A stretch of 64,000 nt of DNA, taken from NCBI GenBank assembly GCA_009801085.1, contig VNWV01000002.1, positions 558,001 to 622,000 on the forward strand, read 5' to 3'. Source of the DNA: Lasiodiplodia sp. COLG20 (taxonomy: Eukaryota > Ascomycota > Dothideomycetes > Botryosphaeriales > Botryosphaeriaceae). Both the position numbers and the translations under genes were made by a program. Numbering within the stretch: the first letter of the stretch is position 1; each line of letters begins with the position of its first letter. The notes below the pieces were generated by a model. That model did no database searches. It saw nothing but the letters and a program-made list of their open reading frames with translations, and was not told where the DNA came from. Below, piece after piece: positions 11,573 through 27,419 of this stretch.

Positions 11573-12011
11573 CCACTACAAACGTAAAGCTAGCCGTTTG
11601 GGGGTGGCTGCATGCTTCTTTGTCTCTTTGAGAGCGCATCCATTTATGATACTTTACAGGTTCTTTGTTCCCCGATACTATCAATAAGAGTTGAGTTAAT
11701 TTGCCACCATTCCGTAATCTGCAATTCACGCGTTGCAATATCCATGCTAACACACAAAGAAGTGCTCCGTCATAGGTTCTAAGGGCAGCGAGGCGAGCCG
11801 ATAGTGATGCCAAGGAACGAATTCTAGCGTGTTCGCATGTTTACTAGACAGGAGGAGCTTTCACATGAATTCAAGCTTACAGCATCCAGGGAGAGGAAAA
11901 ACTTTTCTCTACGCGCGGTTGAGTCGCACCTAATCTAAGCGCGGTCCCTGATATGTCTCTCTCTTCGCTCTCTTTTGCCACATCATCTACTACATCCTGG
12001 TCATAAGATAG
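11573..12011. other. Convergent 3' intergenic region
   Basis: 440 bp between the stop codons of the zinc-knuckle gene and WRS1. Nothing recognised. Confidence 0.5.
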
Positions 12012-13493
12012 TCACTTCTTCTCAGCCTCCTTCTTCGCGGGCTTCTGAGGGTTCGGGTTGAGGCCCCATTCCAGCTTCCTTGGCTTCATGAAGCTCTGCA
12101 TGACCTCGTCCGTGACCTTCGATCTGCGTTCCTGGAAGCCCTTGACGTACTCCTGCATGAGCTTGATGCACTCCTTCTTCATCTCACCCGTTAGAATCTC
12201 TCCCTTCTTGTATCCGTCGTAGAGTGTCTTCAACTTCTCATCGTCATCCTCGAAGTACGTGATGTATTGATACGCGACATCGATGTCCGGGTTACCACCC
12301 AGCTCACGGTGAAGCTCAAGGGTTTCCTGGCCACCGGAGAAGGCGTGGCTGTTGATCTTCTTCTGGATTTGCTTGGGGGTATCCGACATGAAAATAGCAC
12401 TGTTGGGGTTGCTGGCGCTCATCTTGCCGCCAGCGCCCTGAAGGGCAGTCAGGAACTTGGAGTGGATAAGCGCCGGCTTCGGAACGGGGTGCTTCATGCG
12501 GTGTGAGTTTTCGCGCACGAGACGGAAGTAAGGATCCTGATCGATGCCGCAAGGGATCAGGCAAGGGATTTGAGCGGTCTTCTTGCTCCGGAAGTCGGAG
12601 TTCGGGTCATCACCCCAGATTTCGGGGTAGGAGGTGGCAAAGGCGGCGACGCACTGGAACATGGGGAAGAATATGCGGCCGGTGTTGGTGCTGAGGGGTA
12701 AGTAGATTGGTATGCATACGCGGTAAAAATGCAGAAGTGTCAAGGGCTTACCTGCCGTCAAAGCCGAAAGCGCCGCGAACCTGGTTGAAGGTAACAAGCT
12801 TGGAGAACTCCCAGGCATTGATCATCATGTGGCCACCAGCGTATCCGATATACTTCAGATCGCTGTAAATGAAAGTCTTCTTCTGGTCGAAGCCGAGGGC
12901 AATGATATCCTTGGCATTGTCGCGGGCGCACTGCATGGTCTCCTCAAAGGTCAGGTTATCCTTGAACAAGGCTTTCTCGTCGTCCGTCAACATGATGACG
13001 AGCGGGCAGTCGAAAGCCTCCTGCAACCATCTGGTGAACTCGAAGGGGATCGTGTGGCCAATGTGCATGCTGTCCGACGAGGGACCGCGGCCGGTGTAGA
13101 GGAAGAAGGGCCGGCCTTGCTCGTAGTAGTTGAGGATCAGGTCGAAGTCGCGGTGCGAGAAGAAGAGGCCGCGCCTCAGCCAACGGTGAGGCTTCTTGCC
13201 GGTGACGCGCTCGAAGCGCTCGAGCAGCGCCTCGTCGATCAGCTTGGTGTTCCACTTGCTGTGGCAATGTCAGCGCGAGGCAGTCGGAAAAGACAAGGAG
13301 GGCAATACCGCGAGATTGCCTCATAGTCGAAGGCCAGAGTGTTGCCCTGCTCGTCGACGGCGGCAGAGACGTCCCAAGGGTTGATTTCCTGCTCGGCAGC
13401 CTTCTTGACAGGCTCGGTGGCCGTCTCGGCAAGCGAGAGGGCGGCAACGGACGGAGGCTCGCCGAGCTCGTTGGTGGGCTGCTTTTCGGCCAT
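12012..13493 (-). CDS. WRS1: Cytoplasmic tryptophanyl-tRNA synthetase
   Basis: Class Ic aminoacyl-tRNA synthetase charging cytosolic tRNA-Trp. Three exons: 13493-13309, 13258-12752 and 12690-12012 (introns 50 and 61 bp), 456 aa, close to the 432 aa yeast enzyme. The HIGH signature is at residues 127-130 (SMHIGH) and the KMSKS-type loop at 320-324 (KMSAS). GIDQDPYFRLVRE and the AGGHMMINAWEFSKLVTF stretch are typical of the eukaryotic enzyme. The C-terminus is a short Lys-rich tail. There is no targeting peptide, so it is the cytosolic form. It is divergent from the PRELI gene; a TGACTCT sequence lies about 54 bp upstream of the ATG. Confidence 0.96.
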
Positions 13494-13807
13494 GGCTGCG
13501 ATTGAAGATGGGGAGGTGGGGAGAAAGCGGCAGATTTGGGCGCGGAAGAGTCACAGCCGCCGCGGGGTGTTCTGTTTTCGACAGCCACCACGTCGGGCGC
13601 CACCTGTGGCTGGTGCGTTCCCCGCTCGGAGGTTCGGCGTGATCTGCCCGTGTCTGGAGACCATCACCAGAGCGTGACGAGCCATTGGAAAGCGAGCGCC
13701 AGCCCTTTGCCGCCCGGTCCCCGCGCTCCATCCATCGCCTTTTATCCCGCTGCGCGTCCATCTCCATCTCAATCCCACTCCAGCCCGAGAATGCGAAGAC
13801 GTTCACG
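13494..13807. promoter_or_regulatory. Divergent promoter region WRS1/PRELI gene
   Basis: 314 bp between start codons. On the minus strand, TGACTCT (complement of 13547-13553) matches six of seven bases of the Gcn4/CPC1 site TGACTCA, which would fit general control of a tRNA synthetase gene. The match alone is weak evidence. Confidence 0.45.
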
Positions 13808-14608
13808 ATGGTGAAGTTCTACGACAGCTCCTACAGCTACGACTACTCTTTTCCCGCCGTCACCCTCGCCTACTTCCTCCGCTACCCGAACCCTTACTCG
13901 ACCCATGTGCTGTCCACCGATGTCATCGAGCGCCGCTTCGATCCTGACACCCAGGAGCTGCACACGGTGCGCCTGCATCTGAAGCGTTCCAAGTTGCCCG
14001 CCGCCGTGCTGAAAATCCTGCCGCGGTCGCTGCTGGGCGCCTCTAGCGCCGGCGACACCCAGAGCTACATCCTCGAGCACAGTGTTGTCAACATCCGGGA
14101 GGGGTGGATGGACACCATCAGCCAGAATCTTGAGTGGACTGGGGTGCTCAGTGTCGTCGAGCGGCAGCTATTCCGCCGCCCAACCGACATCTTCCGCAGC
14201 AACAAGTGCGAGAAGAGTGCCGCCGCCCATGGCCTGCTGGACTCTGGTCTCAATGAGACCACGGACGTCAAAACAACCGTCACTCTGCACTCGAAGATCG
14301 GCGAGAACATCCGGAAGAGGCGTGCTGCCAAGGCTGCTGCCGATGCAAAGGCTGCCGAGCTTGACGAAGAGCAACCGCCCAAGGTTGGCTTCTTCAAGTC
14401 TTGGTCCACCGCCTCAATCCAGCGGTCCATCGAGCTCATTGGGCTCAAGCGTGCCGAGAAGAGCCAGCCAAACGCCAAAGAAGGCATGAAGATTGTACTG
14501 CAGCGGATGCGCCAAGGCGGACTCGTCGCCGTGTTGGAGGGCATGCGCCAGGACCGCGAGAAGATCCTCATGGGACCCAACGCCAACGACGTCAACGATC
14601 GTTCATAA
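13808..14608 (+). CDS. PRELI/MSF1-domain mitochondrial lipid-transfer protein, Ups1-like
   Basis: Intronless, 266 aa. Residues 1 to about 175 form the PRELI/MSF1 domain, opening with MVKFYDSSYSYDYSF and RYPNPYSTHVLSTDVIER. The latter resembles yeast Ups1, the intermembrane-space protein that moves phosphatidic acid between mitochondrial membranes together with Mdm35 for cardiolipin synthesis. The domain ends around NLEWTGVLSVVERQLF. The remaining ~90 residues are charged and Ala/Lys-rich, longer than in Ups1. I chose the ATG at 13808 because the domain begins immediately after it; an upstream in-frame ATG at 13685 would add 41 residues with no similarity. Assignment to Ups1 rather than Ups2/3 is moderate. 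Confidence 0.85.
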   Translation: MVKFYDSSYSYDYSFPAVTLAYFLRYPNPYSTHVLSTDVIERRFDPDTQELHTVRLHLKRSKLPAAVLKILPRSLLGASSAGDTQSYILEHSVVNIREGWMDTISQNLEWTGVLSVVERQLFRRPTDIFRSNKCEKSAAAHGLLDSGLNETTDVKTTVTLHSKIGENIRKRRAAKAAADAKAAELDEEQPPKVGFFKSWSTASIQRSIELIGLKRAEKSQPNAKEGMKIVLQRMRQGGLVAVLEGMRQDREKILMGPNANDVNDRS

Positions 14609-16342
14609 CGTGTATAAAAGAAAAAATCGGAAAGGGGCCCAAGGGCAGGAGTTGATTTTCAGCGTCGGCGCTCAGGCAAATCGGGCTTTTCTTATTACTC
14701 TTCTTGACTAAGCTCAGTCAGTGTATTTCTCATTGGTCACTATTTCGGCATGTACAGTACTCGGAATTAGGGGCGCAGAATAGGCGACCCCAACTGGCAA
14801 CGAAAAGCATCTCCATTTCTCGCACTGCTCTTTTTCATTCCCCCCATCCCGTCCTTCAGTGTTACCAGCCCTGTATTGGGTCACGTGCTCTCTTCGTCAG
14901 ACTTTTGTGGCGCGTGCTTTTTCAACCCCCTGCGGTGCGCAAGGGTGGAAGGTTGTTGACTGCTCCTCTGCTTCTCCTGCGTCTAAGGTGTCAGCTTCCC
15001 CCTCAGCCACGCCCCAGGCTCGGTTCCCCGCCAGCGTTCCGTTCCGGTAGGAGGTCCGGACTATCACTGGCTCTCCCTTTTCCCCAACAACCGTTTCTCC
15101 CCTCGTCACACCCCAGATTCCTCGGTGCTGTCGTTTTTCTTCCACGTTTACACACGATTAGTTTTGGTTGCGCATTGCTTTTGCTTCCTTCATCCTAAAA
15201 AAATGTCCTCCATCGTTAAAGGCGTTCCTAGGTTGTTTCTCAACACTTCTCGGAACGACAGGCATGCCCGGGCGTTTTGGACTACATACTGTGCAGGCAC
15301 GTCAGTCCTGGGTGCCTCGGCGTTTCTTCACGATTTGAGCAAAGATGTCTCCACGTCACCAACTTTAACGTCGCCCTTATCTTACGCCCACTCTCGACCA
15401 CACAACAGTCGCCCACTCGATAAACGCGAGCCATTCGTGGTTCATCCGAGCTTCATGCTTCATCTTTGATCATCGGTTCTCCAAAGGGGAATGCAGATGT
15501 CGCAACGGAGCGACCGTCAAGAGCCGAAATCTTCCAGTTGCTTGTCTGCTGGAGTTGGTGTACTTATTAAGCTTTTCGTCCGTGGGAGATCATTTCGAAA
15601 CGTCACCCAACCGGCCATGAGGACTTCAGCGGTATTCTGGGTGTGCCAGATCAGCAAGCGAAACCCCTTATGACCTTTCTGCACCGGTTTAGCAGATGAT
15701 TTATCCACGAAACCTTCAGCTTTGTCTGCTTCAACTGCATTATATCACCTCCGCACGCCGCCATTCGCGATGCATCGCAGTAAGTCATGACTGCACCTGC
15801 CCAATTTCCCTGTGATTATCACTTACTGTCAAGGTAATTCATGGTTTGTCCTAGTATTCTCTGCGGACAGCTTCACATATCTTCTGAAGGGATCTCTCAT
15901 CATGAGCGCAGTTTTTCATATTCGGAGCAAACGAAAGATGACTGACCGGAACATCAGAGTGCACACATCACATTACAGGAAAGGTTGTTTGGTGAGACCT
16001 TGTCCAAAGATCGAAAGGCAACCAACGTACGGCGGTTCAACATACCGTACATGAGCGTCAGACGACCTGCTTAATGAGTCTTATTGTTTTTCCTTTTCCT
16101 TCTTGGTCGATATTGAGTGCGGGTTTTCTCTCTTGGCTGGGGCTGCTCCAATTAGATTGAGGGTTCTGTATTCACTCATCAACACAAGCCTATCAACTTC
16201 ACGTAGATTGCATTGCTGGTTTTCACTTCCACATTCCCACACAGTGTTGTCTAGTAAATATATACTCTCACGAACCCGAAGTCTTCTCCCAACAGCTTCC
16301 AGTCTTTCAAGCACCATCAAATGTGAGCCCTCCCGTCGGACT
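14609..16342. other. Intergenic, no firm gene
   Basis: 1.7 kb between the PRELI gene and the 3' end of the receptor-like gene. Strong pyrimidine bias at 14800-15180 looks like a fungal promoter and leads to the weak ORF at 15203. Otherwise nothing was recognised. Confidence 0.45.
15203..15469 (+). CDS. Possible small hypothetical protein (88 aa)
   Basis: An 88-residue ORF starting MSSIVKGVPRLFLNTSRN. It is preceded by a long CT-rich tract and an AAAAAA context just before the ATG, both typical of expressed fungal genes. No family was recognised, no signal peptide is evident and there is no clear intron. It could equally be chance, or a first exon of a gene I cannot complete. Confidence 0.25.
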   Translation: MSSIVKGVPRLFLNTSRNDRHARAFWTTYCAGTSVLGASAFLHDLSKDVSTSPTLTSPLSYAHSRPHNSRPLDKREPFVVHPSFMLHL

Positions 16343-18398
16343 TCAGTCCCGGTTCCGATATTCCATCTCCAATGTCGTCTTCTCGACATCTGAACCGACT
16401 GCCTCGGAGTACTTTGGTGGCGGTGCCATTGCAGTGACCGGAGGTGGCAGTATCGCGTCAGCATCATCGGCCCGGGGCCGATAGACTGGTGGCGGCGGCA
16501 AAGCATTTGGCGGGGGGGCACGGGCTGTGCTGGTATTCACCACTGGGAGCCTCACCCTGTTGTGCTTCCTCGCTGATGCCAGCGCCTTCTTCAACTTACT
16601 CCTTCGTCGGTGTTCAAATACAAATATGGCGACGAGAATTATGCTAACGATTATGCAGATGATCAGGATCGCCCACCATTCCAAACGGTCGTTGGGACGG
16701 CCGCGCGAGCTACTGGGCGTTGGAGTGGGGGTGGGCGTGGTCCAGGAACGAGCGATTTTGGCGGTGTTGCAGGACCCAGACGCAGATTTGCAGTAGTAGC
16801 CACCTTCGTAGTCGATTGTTGACCCGTAGTTGCGGCAACAGTTGAAATCTTGATCAGTCTCGTAGCTGACCATGCCGATGGTGTGCCGGACCCGACTGGA
16901 CAGTCTGTTGGTAGTGAGACATTTGTCAGCGATGGAATGGAGCAGTACATATGAGGTGTGCACGAAAAACACTACAGTCCCCTCTCGCGGCCGATGGCTG
17001 GCATGGATTTGTTTCCTCTCATATCGTGGGTAGGTGACGCTATCGTCCGGACGAGAATGTCGAATTAAAAATTCTACATATACGTACGGACGATAGCTTC
17101 AAATACCCAGATATGTTAATTTTTCTAAGGCAGAGCTGGGGGCATAGTTACGTATTCTACATCCCTGCTATTCTTCGCGCTAGCCATCGGCTGCGAGAAG
17201 GGGCTGTACACTATCCTCACGTGGCTGGTAAAAGCAAATACCCGGATGTGAATGTGAGTTTCAAGAATACACAAATACATCTAGACATTTGGTTCGACCA
17301 CCCACCTAAGGGCGATGCTGGGTCCTTAATGGGTAAGATTCGGAATAGACTTACGCGGAAAAGCTCCCTTTGTATACTAAATCACCGTCCACGCTATCGA
17401 GACCTTCGAACGGCATCGTCTGTAACCCGGCATTGTTCACGACCTTGAGGTTGCCATGGACACGCGTGAGCAACGGCGCAATGACGGAATCGAGGCCGTG
17501 GTTGTCCTCGATGATCAAGTCCCCCTTGACCTCAACCAGCTTGGGCAGGTCCAGAGAAGATGGCAAGATCGTAGCCCCACCCCAACCAGGACGTTCTCCG
17601 ACCCCGCTGACCAGAAGGTCGTCCACCCACTCGAGCTCCGGGAAGGATATCGCGACCGACGGGGCGTTGCCGAAGATCTCGAGCCCGATGCTGACGCTCT
17701 TCAGGTCAGGTAAGGTAACGTTCTTCATATTAGCGTTGCCGCCGATATAAATGTAATTGCCCACCTCAACTTCGAAGACATCACCGGGGTCGTTGATTTT
17801 GGTGTCGAACAGAAAGAGGTCTTCCACGCCCTTAAGCTTGGGATTGTTGCCACTACTATTGAAGAGGACATTGGCCCAGTGGACCTGTTTGACCGTGTGC
17901 AGGTTTGGCCAGCTTATCCCGTCCCACTCAACTGAGCTGGAGCTGATGAAGAGCCCGTCGAGCTTCTGCAAGTCGCCTAGGTCGATACGATCGAGCTTTT
18001 CGGCACTGTCGATCGTGAGACTACCTTGTATCTCTTCGATACCGTTTAGTTGGAAGGTGCCATCCATGTCTTCCGCCACGGCGAAGTGGCCGGTGACGGT
18101 AGGGCATGGCGCTGAAGTATAGCTAGCCGCTGTCGCTGCGATCGTCGAGGTCGTGGTCCAGCTACAAGGGTCTATACGAATGCCAGAGCGTTAACTTTGG
18201 TTCAGACAAATACGTCTTGCTTCGAATACAGCTGCGAAATAGAGCTTTCCTTATACAATGGCACACCCCTCTTTCCCCCTCACACCTACTACATTACTTT
18301 GCAACACAGGGTCGGATCAATTGTGACTCACCAACACTGGTATATGCGGCAACCGTGGGGGCCAAAAGTGCTACCTGAGTGAGCGCTTGCAACTGCAT
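16343..18398 (-). CDS. Receptor-like single-pass membrane protein, Ecm33/receptor-L-domain-like ectodomain
   Basis: Three exons rebuilt by hand: 18398-18332 (signal peptide MQLQALTQVALLAPTVAAYT), 18171-17355 and 16904-16343, giving 481 aa. Introns are 160 bp and 450 bp; phases agree at both joins. The ectodomain (about 30-290) starts CPTVTGHFAVAEDMDGTFQL and has the repeated hydrophobic strands and GNLKVVNN/GDLIIEDN-type turns of receptor-L/Ecm33 proteins, with several N-glycosylation sequons. A Cys-rich stalk follows (DFNCCRNYG, YYCKSASGSC), then a Thr-Pro repeat. One TM helix is at 371-391 (WWAILIICIIVSIILVAIFVF), then basic residues and a 90-residue Pro-rich tail. The tail holds two PPxY motifs, PPVY (433-436) and PPKY (457-460). 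Ecm33 proteins are normally GPI-anchored; this one has a TM and cytosolic tail instead. Function unknown; sensing or cell-wall role inferred. Confidence 0.75.
17026..17194. repeat. Degenerate palindromic repeat, copy 1 (in an intron)
   Basis: Inverted arms 17026-17060 and 17076-17110 match at 27 of 35 positions around a 15 bp AT-rich spacer. About 55 bp further on, 17165-17194 matches 55747-55776 at 29 of 30 positions, in the same order and orientation as copy 2. The whole unit sits in intron 2 of the receptor-like gene and explains that intron's length of 450 bp. An additional half-arm-like piece, CCCGGATGTGAATGTGA, is at 17241-17257. It looks like the remains of a small terminal-inverted-repeat (MITE-like) element; no transposase is visible. 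Confidence 0.7.
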
Positions 18399-19414
18399 CG
18401 TGGAACTGCTAGTGAGCTGGAGAAATTCGAAATGGCTGTACGCCAGTTATCCGTAGTCCATAGGGAGGTTGGTTGGTGTAAAGCTGACTCGGGTGCGAAT
18501 GTCAATGTCTATGGGGATATCGGTTCTTTTTATGCTGTGTTCTATGGTGGGCTTTCAGCCTCGTGGGACAGGCATGTCAATCCTTCCCCGTATTCCTGAT
18601 CTTGGGAGGCGATAAACAGCCTTGCCGTACATGTCGCTTACCGGATGGGCAGGATTGCTGCCCATGCGCAGTTCGGGTGGTGTCCCAATTTTATCCATTC
18701 AGTATACCTTCATCCGCATCGGACTTGGCAGTTGCTGTTCTAAGTGTCCTTGGCTGCTTTTACCAGAATGTGTGTGACGTGAGGAATACTGTGCGGCTAG
18801 GTATGCAGGTCAAGAGAAGGTGATGTCTTCTCTGAGGCTTTGGTAGAGCTTGACCTTTGCTTGAATGAGGAGCTCACATGACTTGCTGAGCCGCTTTACC
18901 CGACTTGGCAAGTGGAAAGACGAGGTGCGAGACAGTCATGTGGCGATGTACTTGCGCCAAGGAACAGGCAGTCATGTATGTCAAGCCTGTTTATCAGTGG
19001 CGCAGGGGCCAATCGCTACAGAGCCTCACACCACAATACCGATACGACCGCCGAAGGCTGCAAGCAGTTCCGTTTGACGTCTTGGAGCCTGTTCCTTTCA
19101 ATAATTTCTCTTGGCATGCATGCAAATGAAAGATCGCCCCCACGTAGCTAATGACGGCAGTGTGCATAGGATAGTATGATTGACGGAGGGGACGGGGCTT
19201 ATGTTTGGACGTCACTGATCGGACTTGCTCTTATCGCAGCGACCAGGGGAGTATTGGAACCTTCTTGGTAATACAAAGGATGTTGAGCTATTGACTAAGA
19301 TAATTAGCAGCGTACTTTCTGCGCTTTTGCCGGCAACAATTGCAAGCCTTGCGGGTTCCATTACTTCGATATGTTCAATAGCCTCGACGACAGACCCCGA
19401 TATCTCTGCTCTTT
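18399..19414. other. Intergenic, no gene recognised
   Basis: About 1 kb upstream of the receptor-like gene and downstream of the MFS gene. Nothing recognised beyond short ORFs. Confidence 0.5.
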
Positions 19415-21306
19415 CTACATGCTGACTGCAACCTTGTCTGTCATGTATTTCTTGATGTTGCCAAGGAAAAGGCTGCAGATGATTGAAACGCCGCCAAACG
19501 CTATGGAAACATAGTACACATACGGATACTAAGGTGGTCAGTTTGAGTGGATATCAAAAGAGAATAGTCGGTATTACGTACCGCGTAAGCATACGTCTCT
19601 TGCCCAGCATGAACCAAAGTTTGAACCTGGGCGTCCGTGATGTTGGGGAACTCGTAGAACAAGTCCAGTAACCCGGCAACCGTAATCTCAACGACCTTCT
19701 TCAAAACCTCCGGATCCTTGGTCTGTAGTGTTACAGCTGCGGTCGGAACGAGGATGAGATCTGCCGCGGCGTGTGCAAACTTCTGGGCAAAGACGTTGTA
19801 GTATATGCAGTAACCAATGGCACCTCCAAGCACGCGGATGGCCAACGTCAAGGCCGTCACTGTTGCGATCAACTCATCCGGACAGATGATGTTGGTAATG
19901 ATGCTTGCTGGAACGACGATTCCTCCGATCCCGAGGCCGGCGATGGTGAGGACAACGTAGACGAGCCAGATGTTGTCGGTGCGCAGAGCAGCCATGGCAC
20001 CGCCGCCCGCCGTCATGAAGATGCAGGATCCGAGCATCAGGAGGCGGATGTGGCCTCGAGTGTAGGTAAGCAGGGCGAGAACGATGCACGCGCCAGCCAA
20101 GATTGAGAACCCGAGGGTGATGTTGCGGACTCCAACGGCGGTTGGCTCATGCCCATACTCATTATAAGATTGCGTGGGCCAGAATAGCAGGACGGAGAAG
20201 AAGTTCGCACCGGAGATGAATGTAATGACTGGAAATGTCAGTAAGAAAACACGACGAAGTTGTCCGTGAACTTACTTAGGGTCAACAACAGGATTCTCGG
20301 CTCTCGCTTGATACTTGATGGGAACATCGGATAAGCCGCGAACTTGGCCTCCCACACAACGAATGCGGCAACGAGTGCAGCACCTATGAGTAGAGGCGCC
20401 AAGGTATGGGCCGAAGTCCAAGGGTAGTTGTAACCTCCCCACTGCAAGCCAGCCATGAATAGTAAAAGCCCGGAAATAGACAGGAAGCCGCCAATGTAGT
20501 CAATTCGCTTCAGAACCTCTCTCCGGGAAAGTCCAGATGTGTTCGAACGCGGGGGAGGATGGTAGAAGACGAAAGTCAGAGCCAAGCCGATGAATGCCCA
20601 CACGGCGCACCAGAGGCCTACGTAGCGCCAGCTACCATAGTGAGCCACCCACTGTGCCCAAAGCACAGATGGGCAAAAGGGCACAATGGTACTAACACAG
20701 TCAGGCGCCCAGCAACACCAGCATCGAGTGAAGCCACTTACAAAATCATCCAAGCGTTGTATTTGCCTCGTTTCCTGGTTGGAGCAATTTCGGAGGTCAC
20801 AGCAAGAGCAGTCAATTCCAGGATACCAGCTCCAATTCCAGCTAATGCCATGCCGCAAATAAAGATGTTCATGGTGTGGGACGTCGAAGTGACAATGTTG
20901 CCAATGATCAGGAAGATGGCTCCCATGATAGCAGTGTATCGTCGTCCGAATAGGTCGGAGATGGATCCAACGAAAGGGCAAATGGAGGCCAATGCCAGCA
21001 GATTTGCCAGAACGAACCAGATCCACCTATCAACACCACCAATGTCGCCATATATGTAAGGCGGAATGGCACCATAGAGGTAAAGTGGAATCTGCGAGCC
21101 GGTCCAGAGGAAGGCCATGGCAACCAACGGCATGAAGCGACGAACCGTCATCTGCTCTGGGACTTAGTTCGACGGGCCAAAGCACCAATGCTGGGACCAA
21201 CCTTGGGCTCATCTTCGGGGCCGAGTGGTGGCGATGCGCTCTCTGCCTTGGCAACATCTTCAAAATAGCACGTGTCGTTCTTCTCGGGTGTGTCTCTGTT
21301 ATCCAT
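19415..21306 (-). CDS. MFS transporter, Tri12/siderophore-transporter-like, DHA2 type
   Basis: Proton-coupled efflux or uptake carrier of the major facilitator superfamily, plasma membrane, probably 14 TM helices. Five exons: 21306-21202, 21151-20742, 20691-20276, 20228-19582 and 19528-19415 (introns 47-53 bp), 563 aa. The block MAFLWTGSQIPLYLYG followed by IPPYIYGDIGG and DRWIWFVLANLLALA is characteristic of the fungal Tri12 family, as are GSISDLFGRRY and the late TM WLVYVVLTIAGLGIGGIVVPA. The N-terminal exon (acidic, 35 aa) depends on a non-consensus GTTGGT donor; translation could instead start at Met 21151. Substrate cannot be told from sequence: family members export toxins such as trichothecenes or carry siderophores. 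No biosynthetic gene cluster is beside it. Confidence 0.88.
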
Positions 21307-21942
21307 GGTCAGGGGGACTGTTGAATCAAAGACGGCTGGTGGCGATAAGTCGACGGGCGGCGTCTACTTATGTACATGTCAGGGCAGCTGAAGTGCGTCG
21401 TCTGTTACCCCGCAGGCGCCTTGTGTACGACCAGCCACGAGGCGGTCATACGTCGGACGACGAGCTTGGGTTGTGCAAGCTCCGTCGCAATGGCAAATGC
21501 GCGTGTACGGATCGCGTTGACAACCGAAACCCCACAATCTGCACGCCGCCCCAGCTTTCCAACCCCGCAGATGGCGGAAATGGGGCGGCCTAAAAGCCCG
21601 GCGATGCGGAAATATAGCCAGATAAGGCAATTCGGATGTCCTGTGGCTGCATCCAGGCCGAGAAGGAAAGGCTTAAGCCCATCAAGACTACGCAAGAGTC
21701 CTCGTTGCATGACAAAGTGCCGAGGCTGCAACGGCATCTTCCACTACAGGCCTACCAGCAGTAACCGCCGGGGCCACAACGAAACTCAGGAAGGCTACTT
21801 AGGTGAACCAGCTTGACAGTTGAGCTAAGCGCCGGACACGCTCCCGTTATCGAGCCTAAGTGGACGACGCTGACTCTGCGCATCCAGGATCCGCGGAGTG
21901 CAGCGACAGTGGGTGCTGAAGATTCGAGCCATCACAAGCGTG

Positions 21943-21972
21943 TTGAATCACCGTCCGGACGTAAATGTAGAA
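21943..21972. repeat. Half-copy (single arm) of the palindromic repeat
   Basis: TTGAATCACCGTCCGGACGT followed by AAATGTAG matches the inner part of the inverted arm of copy 1 (read as its complement) at most positions, including CGTCCG-ACGTA-ATGTAGAA. No partner arm was found within a few hundred bases. Confidence 0.5.
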
Positions 21973-22291
21973 GGGAGGGAAAAGGCTAAACGACATATCC
22001 TACTGGCCGCATGATTCGACTGTTGTTTCTCGCAGAGGTGATCGCGGAGGATGGTTTCTTGCGGGTCCAGAGTCCAACAACATGCGTGCAGTCAGCGAAG
22101 AGCCGAGACGACCTTGAACGTGAGAGGAACAGTCGTACGGGAAGTTGGTCATGCAAGGGCGGGCGTTGGCGGAGCGGAGTGTTGCAGCGGCGGGCAGGTG
22201 CCAAGGAGGAGATCGCCCCGGCGCAGATCCGGGCAGTCGGTCTCCGAATGCGGCCCCGAAATTGTTTGACCACTTTTCGAGACGGCTAAGT

Positions 22292-22298
22292 TGACTCA
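22292..22298 (+). promoter_or_regulatory. Gcn4/CPC1-type site upstream of AROM
   Basis: Perfect palindromic-core TGACTCA, 169 bp before the AROM start codon. Gcn4/CPC1/CpcA is the fungal general amino-acid-control activator, and aromatic biosynthesis genes are classical targets. Function here is inferred from position and exact match. Confidence 0.6.
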
Positions 22299-22388
22299 CA
22301 ACCCCGCGGCGCACTCCCGCAGATTGCCTCAGCGCTCCCCCTCTCCTCCGTCGCAGCAACTCTCCACGCCTCTCGCTGCTGTGACTGA

Positions 22389-27419
<5,031 letters not shown>

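Noticed and set aside
21795..21865. Sequence resembling part of a tRNA (GTTGAGCTAAGCGCC)
   Set aside because: Only a short resemblance; anticodon and T arms do not pair.
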